Below are positions 16,325 to 24,428 of a DNA stretch of 41,709 bases, in pieces. Each line of letters starts with the position of its first letter. Position 1 is the stretch's first letter. The notes beneath the pieces are model-generated. The model ran no database searches, was not told where the DNA came from, and was given only the letters and a program-made list of their open reading frames with translations. The position numbers and the translations under genes are program-made. Source of the DNA: JBBQFD01 sp038321575 (GTDB lineage: Bacteria > Bacillota_I > Bacilli_A > RF39 > UBA660); the NCBI GenBank assembly GCA_038321575.1, contig JBBQFD010000004.1, positions 1 through 41,709 on the forward strand, read 5' to 3'.

Positions 16325-16336
16325 TTTCCGGGAAAT
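16325..16336 (+). promoter_or_regulatory. Palindrome resembling a Noc box
   Basis: TTTCCGGGAAAT contains the perfect 11-base palindrome TTTCC-G-GGAAA. It equals the published Noc-box core TTTCCCGGGAAA with one central base missing. It lies between the rpmE terminator and the promoter of the next gene. Altered spacing may abolish binding, so this is a weak candidate. Confidence 0.25.
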
Positions 16337-16357
16337 ATTATTTTTTAATCAAAATTA

Positions 16358-16386
16358 TTGTATATTAAAAATGGTAGTGATATAAT
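16358..16386 (+). promoter_or_regulatory. Promoter of the 209-residue unknown gene
   Basis: -35 TTGTAT at 16358-16363, 17-base spacer, extended -10 TGATATAAT ending at 16386. Confidence 0.65.
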
Positions 16387-16408
16387 AAAATTTACAGAGG
16401 TGAATGTA

Positions 16409-17038
16409 ATGAGTAATAACGAATTATATGACTTGAGAAATGAGTCACAAAAAATGATCGAAGAAGCTAAAAAGATTTTTGAAGGAATAAAAATAAACGA
16501 AGAAACAAGCGAAGCTTTAACGAAATACTTAATTGGTATTTTGCGCTTTGACGGGAATTCATTTGAAATTAAATCTAAATCAATTTTCTTAGAAAATGAA
16601 ATAGTGAAACACATTGTTTTACTTAATTCTTTTCATAATGTTGAAATTGAAAAAGATGAAGCAGTAGTTGAAGCAACATTAAACAATCACGACTTAAATA
16701 GTAAAGAAGTATCAGTATTATTGTATTCTTTATTGCACACAGAACACGGAATTAATACTGTTTCTAAGTTACTAAAAAGCAGCAAACAATCTCATAAAGA
16801 TCAAATATTGTTTGGTGCTGTAAAATCCTATGTAACTGAAAACCTTTTAACTGATGAAAATAATTTGTATGAAAATTATAAACATTCAAATATGGTAATC
16901 GATAACAAACATCTATTAAATGAAATCGATTTCTTTTATGAAGATAAAATGATTGAACTTCATAAAAAAGAAGAATTGCCAGGGAAACAGTTAGAACTAG
17001 TAATGAAAAAAGAATTAGTATTAGAATTTAGTAATTAA
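16409..17038 (+). CDS. Unknown 209-residue cytosolic protein
   Basis: Not recognised. The ATG at 16409 follows agaggtga and a good promoter, and the gene ends in a strong terminator, so it is a genuine single-gene unit. The protein is hydrophilic, rich in Glu, Lys, Asn and Leu, without signal peptide or membrane segment. Residues about 5-30 look like an amphipathic helix or short coiled coil. The middle part, SKEVSVLLYSLLHTEHGINTVSKLL, could be a small winged-helix-like element, but no confident family match is possible. It converges on the femX-like operon and shares its terminator. Confidence 0.75.
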   Translation: MSNNELYDLRNESQKMIEEAKKIFEGIKINEETSEALTKYLIGILRFDGNSFEIKSKSIFLENEIVKHIVLLNSFHNVEIEKDEAVVEATLNNHDLNSKEVSVLLYSLLHTEHGINTVSKLLKSSKQSHKDQILFGAVKSYVTENLLTDENNLYENYKHSNMVIDNKHLLNEIDFFYEDKMIELHKKEELPGKQLELVMKKELVLEFSN

Positions 17039-17063
17039 AAAAGTAAGGTAATCTTACTTTTTT
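17037..17063. terminator. Bidirectional terminator between convergent genes
   Basis: Eleven-pair stem AAAAAAGTAAG / CTTACTTTTTT with loop GTAAT. T-runs on both strands, so it can stop the 209-residue gene (plus) and the femX-like operon (minus). Both stop codons touch the hairpin. Confidence 0.85.
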
Positions 17064-18304
17064 CTTATCATTGGCATTATTTTATTATATAAAAGGTATA
17101 AGAATTTATTAATTACTAAATCAAATTCACCAATGAATTCTAAATATTCGCCACCAAAACGTTTTTTAAAGAGGTGAATTCCATAAACAGAATTATTGCT
17201 GTCTGGATTTCCAGTTGTACCAAAAAAGTCAATCTTTTTATAGCCATCCATCTTAGCATCTTTAATTATTTGATAGTAAAGTAAATAATTAGTATTTAAT
17301 TCTCTTAATATACTTAAATTACCACCATGGACAGTCCACACCTTATCATTATATTTAACAGTTATGATTGAAGATAGGACAAGTGTGTCTTCTTCAATTT
17401 TTTTGATTTCTTCAATTTCACTTATTAATTTGTTTTTTTGATTATTTAGATCATTAATTAAATTACTTGTTTTCTCAGGATTACGATTTTGTGAATTAGT
17501 TAATATTTCAATTTCACTATTTAATGCTTTAATCTTAGCATTATATACTTCAATAAGATTCTTTACGTTTACTTTCGCTAAATATAAATCGCTCATATTG
17601 TGTTTATGGAGCACATTATAAAAATGTTTATAATAACTTAAAGGAAGTAAATTAATATCTTCACGGATGGCAGTTTCCTTCATTGTTTTATAAAAATCAT
17701 CAAAATCTACTTCAGTATCACCTTTATAAAACTCTATATTGCAGAAATTGCCTTTATTAATAATTTTTCTAGTCGTCGCGTGGAAATTATTAACAATTTC
17801 TTCTAAAGATGGAGTTAAATCTAATCTAAAAGTATATCTTGGTTGATTATGTTCAAAATTTTGATTATATCCAAGGTGTCTAAAGCCAAGACTTATAAGA
17901 TAATTGACTAAATCAACATTATTTTCACCATCAACAACTTTACCATCTTGATCTAAATTATGTAGTTTGACATCTGGATCAATTCGAATGAAAAAAGCAT
18001 GACGCTTTTTAGCTAACTTTTTAATGTTATCAGTAAAAAACTTTAATAATTCTTTATTATTAAAATCAATTACATATCCTCTTGGGATATAAAAGAAAGT
18101 CGCTCGACCCTTAGGGTTCTTTTCTAATATTAAAGCAGCAGCAACTAAGACATTATCTATTTTAACGCCAACATAATGGGGCATAAAATTTTTCTCTTTG
18201 CTTATTTCACCCCAATAATATGATTGTAAGAAATGGGATTTAGTTTTATGATTGAAAACAAAATTTTCATATTCAGTTTCATTTAACCCAATTACAAATT
18301 CCAT
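17054..18304 (-). CDS. FemABX/MurM-like peptidoglycan aminoacyltransferase (second copy)
   Basis: Protein of 416 residues. Fem enzymes add amino acids from aminoacyl-tRNA to the lysine side chain of lipid-linked peptidoglycan precursors. Family features: HFLQSYYWGEISKEKNF near the N-terminus, FFYIPRGYVIDF, a two-helix coiled-coil insertion at about residues 245-300, VWTVHGG, and DFFGTTGNPDSNNSVYGIHL followed by FKKRFGGEYLEFIGEFD at the end of the second GNAT fold. It lies 6 bases after its sister gene, with its ribosome binding site inside the spacer and the upstream gene end. Which amino acid is added cannot be told from sequence. Confidence 0.9.
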   Translation of the reverse strand: MEFVIGLNETEYENFVFNHKTKSHFLQSYYWGEISKEKNFMPHYVGVKIDNVLVAAALILEKNPKGRATFFYIPRGYVIDFNNKELLKFFTDNIKKLAKKRHAFFIRIDPDVKLHNLDQDGKVVDGENNVDLVNYLISLGFRHLGYNQNFEHNQPRYTFRLDLTPSLEEIVNNFHATTRKIINKGNFCNIEFYKGDTEVDFDDFYKTMKETAIREDINLLPLSYYKHFYNVLHKHNMSDLYLAKVNVKNLIEVYNAKIKALNSEIEILTNSQNRNPEKTSNLINDLNNQKNKLISEIEEIKKIEEDTLVLSSIITVKYNDKVWTVHGGNLSILRELNTNYLLYYQIIKDAKMDGYKKIDFFGTTGNPDSNNSVYGIHLFKKRFGGEYLEFIGEFDLVINKFLYLLYNKIMPMIRKK

Positions 18305-18310
18305 AATATT

Positions 18311-19540
18311 CTATTTCCTTTCTCTTATTGCATCAATGATATTTTTAATGTGATAAAAGAAATTAATTTTAAGCTCAAACTCTCCGATATATTGAGTCAC
18401 ATGACCATTAAAACCTCTTTTAAATTGATATATTCCGTAATCTTTGTCTTTAGGATCAAAATTACCAGATATTCCATAAAAATTATATCGCTTAAAACCA
18501 TTATCAAGCGCATAATTAATCATTTCCCATTGGATACGATATTGCCCTCCAAAAAACATATACTCTTTATAGTTACCACTAAAAAGATATATCACTTCAT
18601 CGCCATACATCATAAACATTCCGCCTGATAATATCAATGTTTCACCATTTGTTAGCATTATTTTTTTAGCTTCATCGATTTTTTTGTTTAAACTATCAAT
18701 AGTAATTTGTATTTCTTTAATATAACCAGCATTTGATGTACTTATACCACTTTTTCTTAACAATTCTACTTCTTTATCTTTTTCTAATATTGAAATATAA
18801 TTTTTTAAATTAATTTGGGCAATTAGAAATTTAATTTGCTTTTTATTGATAAAATAATTATACATGTTTTGATAATATGATAGAGGCCTATCACTAAATT
18901 GTTTTCGATTACTAGTAGATTCAGTAAGCTTTTTAAATATATCTAATTCTTTGTAACTAAGTTCCTTTATTTCGACACCATTTTTAATAGTATTACGGAT
19001 AATGTTCCTAGTATTTGAATGCATTTCTTTCAAGATTGCATCAGCATTTTTATCTTTTAATTCTAGTGCGAATCCCCATTCTACTACAACAACACTGTCT
19101 AACTCAAGTTGGTTATTAATAAAACCCATTGATTTTAGCAAATCAACAGTTTTTAAATTATTAAAACCATCACTAACGACATCCCCATTAATATCTCTTT
19201 CATATTTCTCAACATAAGGGTTAATTTTTAAAACATAACCACCATGTTGTTTAATAAATTGTTTAAGTTTATGTGTAAATGTTTTTACTAATTCAGTATT
19301 ATCAAAATCAATTAAATAACCACCAAAAGAACAAAACATTCTAAGACCAAACATCTTATTACTACTTGTTAGCATGGTTGCGCATAATAATGTATCATTC
19401 TCTTTTAAACCAAGATAGTGTTTTGACCAACCAACATTTTCTCTCATCTTCCCCATTTCTGGTGTTTGTAAGAAATTTTTATATTTATGATTGAAGGCAA
19501 AAGAGTAGAATTCCTCTTCAGTTAACAATGCAAGATTCAT
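18311..19540 (-). CDS. FemABX/MurM-like peptidoglycan aminoacyltransferase (first copy)
   Basis: Protein of 409 residues, clearly related to the downstream gene but diverged. It has NFLQTPEMGKMRENVGWSKHY, FCSFGGYLIDF, a coiled-coil segment at about residues 245-300, LSGGMFMMYGDEVIYLFSG, and YGISGNFDPKDKDYGIYQF with FKRGFNGHVTQYIGEFEL at the end. The start has a strong GGGAGG on the minus strand and an upstream promoter facing away from rpiB. Two tandem Fem enzymes usually build successive residues of a cross-bridge, so a bridge of at least two additions is a fair inference. It also shows the cell is walled, unlike true Mollicutes. Confidence 0.9.
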   Translation of the reverse strand: MNLALLTEEEFYSFAFNHKYKNFLQTPEMGKMRENVGWSKHYLGLKENDTLLCATMLTSSNKMFGLRMFCSFGGYLIDFDNTELVKTFTHKLKQFIKQHGGYVLKINPYVEKYERDINGDVVSDGFNNLKTVDLLKSMGFINNQLELDSVVVVEWGFALELKDKNADAILKEMHSNTRNIIRNTIKNGVEIKELSYKELDIFKKLTESTSNRKQFSDRPLSYYQNMYNYFINKKQIKFLIAQINLKNYISILEKDKEVELLRKSGISTSNAGYIKEIQITIDSLNKKIDEAKKIMLTNGETLILSGGMFMMYGDEVIYLFSGNYKEYMFFGGQYRIQWEMINYALDNGFKRYNFYGISGNFDPKDKDYGIYQFKRGFNGHVTQYIGEFELKINFFYHIKNIIDAIRERK

Positions 19541-19569
19541 AGTTATGCCTCCCTCATTTTAGTATATCT

Positions 19570-19599
19570 ATTATAACTCATTTCCGTTCCATTAGTCAA
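19570..19599 (-). promoter_or_regulatory. Promoter of the femX-like operon
   Basis: On the minus strand: -35 TTGACT (19599-19594), 18-base spacer, -10 TATAAT (19575-19570), 30 bases before the start codon. It is back to back with the rpiB promoter. Confidence 0.7.
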
Positions 19600-19607
19600 T
19601 TAAAGGA

Positions 19608-19636
19608 ATGACAAGTTTAAACAATTGTTGTATAAT
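19608..19636 (+). promoter_or_regulatory. rpiB promoter
   Basis: -35 ATGACA at 19608-19613, 17-base spacer, -10 TATAAT at 19631-19636. Confidence 0.75.
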
Positions 19637-19663
19637 GAATTTAGTATATTATAGGAGGTTTCT

Positions 19664-20092
19664 ATGAAGATTGGAATAGGTAATGACCATCACGGACTTA
19701 GAATAAAAAATAAGCTTATTAAATATTTAACTAAAAAAGGATATGAAGTTATTAATTATGGAACCGATACCCCAAGCAGCGTTGATTATCCCGATTATGC
19801 TAAAATAGTTGGTAATGCTGTTGTAAATAAAGAAATTGATTTTGGTATCTTAATTTGTAAAACAGGTATTGGTATGTCAATAGCATGCAATCGTATTAAG
19901 GGTGCTCGCTGTGCTAAATTATCAAATTTAAAAGAAACCAAATTAGCACGCCTTCACAACAATGCTAATGTAATTGCTTTTAATAGTGATATGCCGATAT
20001 TTAGAGTAAAAGATATTGTTGATATATTTATTAAAACAACATATAGCAATGGCGAACGCCATAATCGTCGTATAGAAAAGATGGATCTTTAA
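19664..20092 (+). CDS. rpiB: Ribose-5-phosphate isomerase B (RpiB/LacAB family)
   Basis: Protein of 142 residues. It begins MKIGIGNDHHGLRIKNKL (the DH phosphate-binding pair), has SSVDYPDYAKIVG, and the catalytic CKTGIGMSIACNRIKGAR with the reactive cysteine and anion-hole glycine. RLHNNANVIAF is the usual substrate histidine region, though the following residues (NSDMP) differ from the common LGxR. It interconverts ribose-5-phosphate and ribulose-5-phosphate. Ribosome binding site aggaggt. Allose- or galactose-6-phosphate isomerase activity is the alternative. The stop overlaps the next start (TAATG). Confidence 0.92.
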   Translation: MKIGIGNDHHGLRIKNKLIKYLTKKGYEVINYGTDTPSSVDYPDYAKIVGNAVVNKEIDFGILICKTGIGMSIACNRIKGARCAKLSNLKETKLARLHNNANVIAFNSDMPIFRVKDIVDIFIKTTYSNGERHNRRIEKMDL

Positions 20093-20289
20093 TGAATATA
20101 AAAACAATATTATATATACTAACAGTACCTTTAGTTATTTGGGCGCTCGATGCTATTAACATTAATAGTATATTTAAAAAAAATAGATACTGGCAAGCTA
20201 CTACTTTCTATGTAATCATTACGCTTGCACTATCATTTTTACTAGTTAATTTCATATATGATTTTTTTATTACAACAATACTAATATAA
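20092..20289 (+). CDS. DUF1146 (YwzB-like) small membrane protein
   Basis: Protein of 65 residues with two membrane segments. The pattern WALDAININSIFKKNR, QATTFYVIITLALSFLLVNFIYDF matches the DUF1146/YwzB family of Firmicutes, of unknown function. It starts at the A of the rpiB stop (TAATG), implying coupled translation. In Bacillus ywzB sits in the atp-murAA-mbl neighbourhood; here it directly precedes mbl, which fits. Confidence 0.8.
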   Translation: MNIKTILYILTVPLVIWALDAININSIFKKNRYWQATTFYVIITLALSFLLVNFIYDFFITTILI

Positions 20290-20322
20290 TAAGATATTTA
20301 ACATTAAATATCTTATTTTTTT
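20288..20322 (+). terminator. Terminator after the DUF1146 gene
   Basis: Thirteen-pair perfect stem AATAAGATATTTA / TAAATATCTTATT with loop ACAT, then five T. It begins at the stop codon. Confidence 0.85.
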
Positions 20323-20332
20323 GTTCATAATA

Positions 20333-20341
20333 TGTTATAAT
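20333..20341 (+). promoter_or_regulatory. Extended -10 promoter of mbl
   Basis: TGTTATAAT, 24 bases before the mbl start; no convincing -35 box. Confidence 0.6.
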
Positions 20342-20365
20342 TATTTTAGAAATGAGGATGGTAAA

Positions 20366-21355
20366 ATGTTTGCAAAAGATATTGGAATTGACTTAGGAAC
20401 AGCAAATGTTTTGATATATATCAAAGGCCAAGGCATCGTTTTAAATGAGCCGAGTGTTGTTGCCATCGACATTGAAACTAAAAAAGCCTTAGCAGTGGGC
20501 ACTGAAGCATGGGAAATGTTAGGTAGAACACCAGGACGCGTTAAAGCGATAAAGCCCATGAAAGATGGCGTTATTGCTGACTTTGAAATAACAGAAATCA
20601 TGTTAAATCATTTTATTAGAAAAGTTAATGGTAAAAGTTTATTCTCTCGCCCGCGTATTTTAATTTGTTGCCCTTCAAACATTACACAAGTTGAAAAAAA
20701 CGCTATTAAAGAAGCGGCTGAACGAACTGGGGCTCGTAAAGTATATATTGAAGAAGAACCCAAAGTAGCAGCTATTGGAGCGGGGATGGATATATCTAAA
20801 CCAAGTGGTAATATGGTTCTTGATATTGGTGGTGGAACAACTGATGTTGCTGTTTTATCATTAGGTGGAATTGTAACTAGCTCATCAATTAAAATAGCAG
20901 GTAATGCTTTTGATAACGATATTATAAAATATGTTAAAGATAAATATAAACTATTAATTGGTGAACGTACGGCTGAAGAAATAAAAATGACTATTGGTAT
21001 AGTCTTTCCCGGTGTTAAAAATGAGAAGATGGAAGTTCGTGGTCGTGATTTGGTAACCGGATTGCCACACACCATTACTCTTTGTTCTGATGAAGTAGAA
21101 GAAGCCCTACGCGAAAGTGTGTATGGGATAATTCATACTACTAAAAGTGTTTTAGAACAAACCCCACCAGAATTAGCAGCCGATATCATTGATAAAGGTA
21201 TTGTATTAACTGGCGGTGGTGCTTTAGTAGCAGGCTTTGATCAATTACTAGCCCACGAATTAAAAGTGCCAGTATTCATTGCTGAGAGCCCCCTTACTTG
21301 TGTAGCGGTTGGAACCGGAATCCTTTTAGATAATTTACATTTAATTGATAAATAA
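20366..21355 (+). CDS. mbl: MreB-family actin homologue Mbl
   Basis: Protein of 329 residues. It forms membrane-associated filaments that guide side-wall peptidoglycan synthesis. Actin-fold motifs: phosphate 1 IGIDLGTANVLIYIKG, phosphate 2 LDIGGGTTDVAVLSLGG and adenosine motif IVLTGGGALVAGFDQLL. The N-terminus MFAKDIGIDLGTANVL and VLNEPSVVAIDIETKKALAV resemble Bacillus Mbl more than MreB or MreBH, and mreCD do not follow. ATG 20366 has gaggatgg upstream. Single-gene unit with its own promoter and terminator. Its presence predicts rod-like growth. Confidence 0.94.
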   Translation: MFAKDIGIDLGTANVLIYIKGQGIVLNEPSVVAIDIETKKALAVGTEAWEMLGRTPGRVKAIKPMKDGVIADFEITEIMLNHFIRKVNGKSLFSRPRILICCPSNITQVEKNAIKEAAERTGARKVYIEEEPKVAAIGAGMDISKPSGNMVLDIGGGTTDVAVLSLGGIVTSSSIKIAGNAFDNDIIKYVKDKYKLLIGERTAEEIKMTIGIVFPGVKNEKMEVRGRDLVTGLPHTITLCSDEVEEALRESVYGIIHTTKSVLEQTPPELAADIIDKGIVLTGGGALVAGFDQLLAHELKVPVFIAESPLTCVAVGTGILLDNLHLIDK

Positions 21356-21356
21356 G

Positions 21357-21377
21357 AAAACCTTAATGGGTTTTTTT
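21357..21377 (+). terminator. Terminator after mbl
   Basis: Six-pair stem AAAACC / GGTTTT with loop TTAATG, followed by T. Confidence 0.7.
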
Positions 21378-21387
21378 ATTTTTGTTG

Positions 21388-21396
21388 TGCTATAAT
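21388..21396 (+). promoter_or_regulatory. Extended -10 promoter of tagO
   Basis: TGCTATAAT. The expected start site (about 21403) is the first base of the Shine-Dalgarno ggtgat, so the leader is about 9 bases. Confidence 0.6.
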
Positions 21397-21411
21397 AATA
21401 ATGGTGATTAA

Positions 21412-22488
21412 ATGACAACAAATATATTATGGGAAATCATATTAATAGTAATGACAACATTCACATTTGTTGTTTTTATTACGCCTTTTATTAAGAAAAT
21501 TGCCATTCATATCGGAGCTTTAGATATTCCGGATAAACGAAAAATTCACACTAAACCAATGCCTAGATTGGGTGGAGTTGGAATCTTTTTAGGATTCTTA
21601 CTTGGTTACATGTTATTTGGCGAACCAAGTTCAACTATGAATTCTATTTTAATAGGTAGTTTCATTATTGTTATGACGGGTATAATCGATGATATTAAAC
21701 CACTAAAATCAGGCACTAAATTTATAGGTCAATTAGTAGCGGCATCAATAGTAGTTTTTTATGGTAGCTTATTAATCAATGATTTAAGTGCTTTTAATTT
21801 ATATATTAATTTTGGTATATTTGCTTATCCATTTACGATCTTCTTTATTCTAGGTTGTATAAACTGTATGAATTTAATTGATGGTTTAGATGGATTAGCA
21901 GGTGGAATATCAGCTATTTACTTCTTAACTATTGGTATAATTGCTACTATGCAAGGTAAAATAGGATTAGATTTTGTTTTAACTTTTGTTATGTTTGGTT
22001 CAACAGTTGGATTTCTAATTCATAACTTTTATCCAGCAACTATCTTTATGGGTGATAGTGGATCAATGTTCTTAGGCTTTATTATTGCTTGTATAAGTTT
22101 ACTCGGATTTAAAAACGTGACGATGACCTCATTTATTATTCCAATATTTATTCTAGCAATCCCAATTTTAGATACTTTATTTGCAATCATAAGACGAATG
22201 CTTAAAGGGGAGGATATATCAGCCCCTGATCGTTTCCATATTCATCATCAATTACTTAATCGTAATTTTTCACAAAGAACAACAGTGTTATTGATATACT
22301 TAATTAATATAATGTTCGCTGCAGCATCTATTATATATGTGCTAAAAGATCCTTATTTAGGATACTTCGTTTATGGTACATTATTAGTAATCATTTTTAT
22401 TTTTGTAGCAACAACTAATGTTATTGTTGATAACAAAGTATTTAGAGAAAAAATTAAGCAACACATCCTAAAAAGATTTAAAAAGTAG
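21412..22488 (+). CDS. tagO: UDP-GlcNAc:undecaprenyl-phosphate GlcNAc-1-P transferase (TagO/WecA)
   Basis: Protein of 358 residues with about ten membrane segments. It belongs to the MraY/WecA superfamily: RKIHTKPMPRLGG, the metal-binding DD in GIIDDIKPLKSGTKFIGQ, NLIDGLDGLAGG, FMGDSGSMFLGF and the WecA-type RFHIHHQLL. That last motif and the lack of MraY hallmarks point to TagO, which starts wall teichoic acid or other cell-surface glycopolymers. No other teichoic acid genes are in the window, so the final polymer is unknown. Ribosome binding site ggtgat. Confidence 0.92.
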   Translation: MTTNILWEIILIVMTTFTFVVFITPFIKKIAIHIGALDIPDKRKIHTKPMPRLGGVGIFLGFLLGYMLFGEPSSTMNSILIGSFIIVMTGIIDDIKPLKSGTKFIGQLVAASIVVFYGSLLINDLSAFNLYINFGIFAYPFTIFFILGCINCMNLIDGLDGLAGGISAIYFLTIGIIATMQGKIGLDFVLTFVMFGSTVGFLIHNFYPATIFMGDSGSMFLGFIIACISLLGFKNVTMTSFIIPIFILAIPILDTLFAIIRRMLKGEDISAPDRFHIHHQLLNRNFSQRTTVLLIYLINIMFAAASIIYVLKDPYLGYFVYGTLLVIIFIFVATTNVIVDNKVFREKIKQHILKRFKK

Positions 22489-22508
22489 GGTAACACCTAC
22501 TTTCTTTT
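22482..22508 (+). terminator. Terminator overlapping the tagO stop codon
   Basis: Eight-pair stem AAAGTAGG / CCTACTTT, loop GTAACA, then CTTTT. The TAG stop (22486-22488) is in the left arm. Confidence 0.8.
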
Positions 22509-22516
22509 AATAAATG

Positions 22517-22545
22517 TTTACAGATGCAGTTAAATTTGCTATAAT
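22517..22545 (+). promoter_or_regulatory. typA promoter
   Basis: -35 TTTACA at 22517-22522, 17-base spacer, extended -10 TGCTATAAT ending at 22545. Confidence 0.75.
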
Positions 22546-22574
22546 AACCCAGGCAAAAGGAAGAGAGTACCAAT

Positions 22575-24383
22575 ATGAAAATAAGAAATATAGCTATTAT
22601 AGCCCATGTTGACCATGGGAAGACGACATTAGTCGATAAATTATTACAAATGTCAGGAACATTCAGAGCCAATGAAGAAATTATTGATTGTGCAATGGAT
22701 TCAAATGATATTGAACGCGAAAGAGGGATTACCATCTTAGCAAAACCCACCGCTATTAACTATGAAGGATATCGTATCAATATTTTAGATACACCAGGTC
22801 ATGCTGATTTTGGTGGTGAAGTTGAACGTATTATGAACATGGTTGATGGTGTTTTACTCGTCGTTGATGCTTATGAAGGAACCATGCCTCAAACACGCTT
22901 TGTTTTAAAGAAAGCTTTAGAAGCAGGCGTTACACCTATTTTAGTTGTAAATAAAATTGATAAAGATACTGCTCGTCCTAAAGAAGTAGTTGATGAAGTA
23001 ATCGATCTATTTATTGAATTAGGTGCAGACATTGATCAACTTGATTTCCCCGTTGTTTATGCATCAGGGTTAGCAGGAACATCTAGTTTGCATCCTGAAG
23101 TTGAATCTCAAAAACCAACTATGGATCCAATTTTAGATATGATTATTAGTTATATACCAGAACCAAAAGCTAATGTTGATGGATCACTACAATTTCAACC
23201 AGCATTACTCGATTATAATGACTTTGTTGGTCGTATTGGAATTGGTCTTGTTAAACGTGGTAAAGTAAAAATAAATGAAATGGTTTCATGTGTTCGTCTA
23301 GATGGAACAATCAAACAATTCCGTATTCAAAAAATGTTTGGTTACTTTGGTTTAAAACGTATTGAAATCGAAGAAGCCCAAGCAGGGGATATTATTGCTA
23401 TTGCAGGCTTACCTGATATCTTTGTTGGTGAAACCGTATGTAATATTGGTGCTGAAGAAGCATTACCACATTTACGTATTGATGAACCGACTCTACAAAT
23501 GACTTTCGGTGTTAACACTGGTCCATTTGTAGGTAAAGAAGGTAAGTTATTAACAACTCGTAAGATTGAAGATCGTCTTCATAAAGAAGCTGAACGTGAT
23601 GTATCATTAAGAGTTGAACCTAACGATTCAGAATCATTTATTGTTTCTGGTCGTGGTGAGTTACATTTATCAATTTTAATTGAAAACATGCGTCGTGAAG
23701 GTTTTGAATTACAAGTATCTAAACCTGAAGTAATTCGTAAAGTTATTGATGGTGTTGTTTGTGAACCGTTTGAAGATGTTCAAATTGATGTTCCTGAAGA
23801 ACATGTTGGTAATGTTATTGAAGCCTTAGGTAATCGTGAAGGCGCTATGGATACAATGACTCATAATGGTAATCAAGTAAGATTACATTATATTGTCCCA
23901 TCACGTGGTTTAATTGGATTTATGACAGAATTTATGACTATGACTAAAGGTTATGGTATTATTAATCATACTTATAAAGAATACCGTAAAATGGTAGGTA
24001 CTAAAGTTGGGGAACGTAAGTTAGGAGTTCTAGTTTCTATGGAAAATGGAAAAGCTACCGCTTACAGTATCGGTCAAATTGAAGACCGTGGTATCTTATT
24101 TGTTGAACCAGGAGCTGAAGTCTATGAAGGTATGATTATTGGTGAACATAATCACGATAATGATCTTGCTGTTAATATTGTTAAAGCTAAACAATTAACC
24201 AATACTAGAAGTTCTAGCAAAGACCACACCGTGGTTCTTAAAAGACCAAGAGTAATGAGTCTTGAAACTTGTTTAGATTATATTAATACTGATGAATTAA
24301 TTGAAGTAACGCCATTAAACTATCGTCTACGCAAAAAAATATTAAATACTGACGTTAGAAAAAAACAAGACAGTAGAAAGTAA
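22575..24383 (+). CDS. typA: Ribosome-associated GTPase TypA/BipA
   Basis: Protein of 602 residues, the standard BipA size. Translational GTPase motifs: G1 AHVDHGKTTLVDKLL, G2 RERGITILAK, G3 DTPGHADFGGEVER, G4 NKIDKDTARP. EF-G-like domains follow, and the BipA C-terminal domain contains YGIINHTYKEYRKM and EVTPLNYRLRKK. BipA helps 50S assembly and growth in the cold or under stress. The ribosome binding site (ggaagag) is 8 bases or so from the ATG. No fusion or truncation is visible. Confidence 0.97.
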   Translation: MKIRNIAIIAHVDHGKTTLVDKLLQMSGTFRANEEIIDCAMDSNDIERERGITILAKPTAINYEGYRINILDTPGHADFGGEVERIMNMVDGVLLVVDAYEGTMPQTRFVLKKALEAGVTPILVVNKIDKDTARPKEVVDEVIDLFIELGADIDQLDFPVVYASGLAGTSSLHPEVESQKPTMDPILDMIISYIPEPKANVDGSLQFQPALLDYNDFVGRIGIGLVKRGKVKINEMVSCVRLDGTIKQFRIQKMFGYFGLKRIEIEEAQAGDIIAIAGLPDIFVGETVCNIGAEEALPHLRIDEPTLQMTFGVNTGPFVGKEGKLLTTRKIEDRLHKEAERDVSLRVEPNDSESFIVSGRGELHLSILIENMRREGFELQVSKPEVIRKVIDGVVCEPFEDVQIDVPEEHVGNVIEALGNREGAMDTMTHNGNQVRLHYIVPSRGLIGFMTEFMTMTKGYGIINHTYKEYRKMVGTKVGERKLGVLVSMENGKATAYSIGQIEDRGILFVEPGAEVYEGMIIGEHNHDNDLAVNIVKAKQLTNTRSSSKDHTVVLKRPRVMSLETCLDYINTDELIEVTPLNYRLRKKILNTDVRKKQDSRK

Positions 24384-24398
24384 TTTTTCTACTTTTTT
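24372..24398 (+). terminator. Terminator overlapping the typA stop codon
   Basis: Eight-pair stem AGTAGAAA / TTTCTACT, loop holding the TAA stop, then T-run. Confidence 0.85.
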
Positions 24399-24428
24399 GG
24401 TTATATATTAAAAGAAGTTGGTGATTTT

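Noticed and set aside
20608..21075. 155-residue open frame on the minus strand inside mbl
   Set aside because: It lies fully within mbl, has no ribosome binding site or family pattern, and arises from codon bias of the opposite strand.
24399..24428. Antibiotic-responsive leader upstream of the ABC-F gene
   Set aside because: Only 30 bases separate the typA terminator from the gene; there is no mini-ORF or hairpin.
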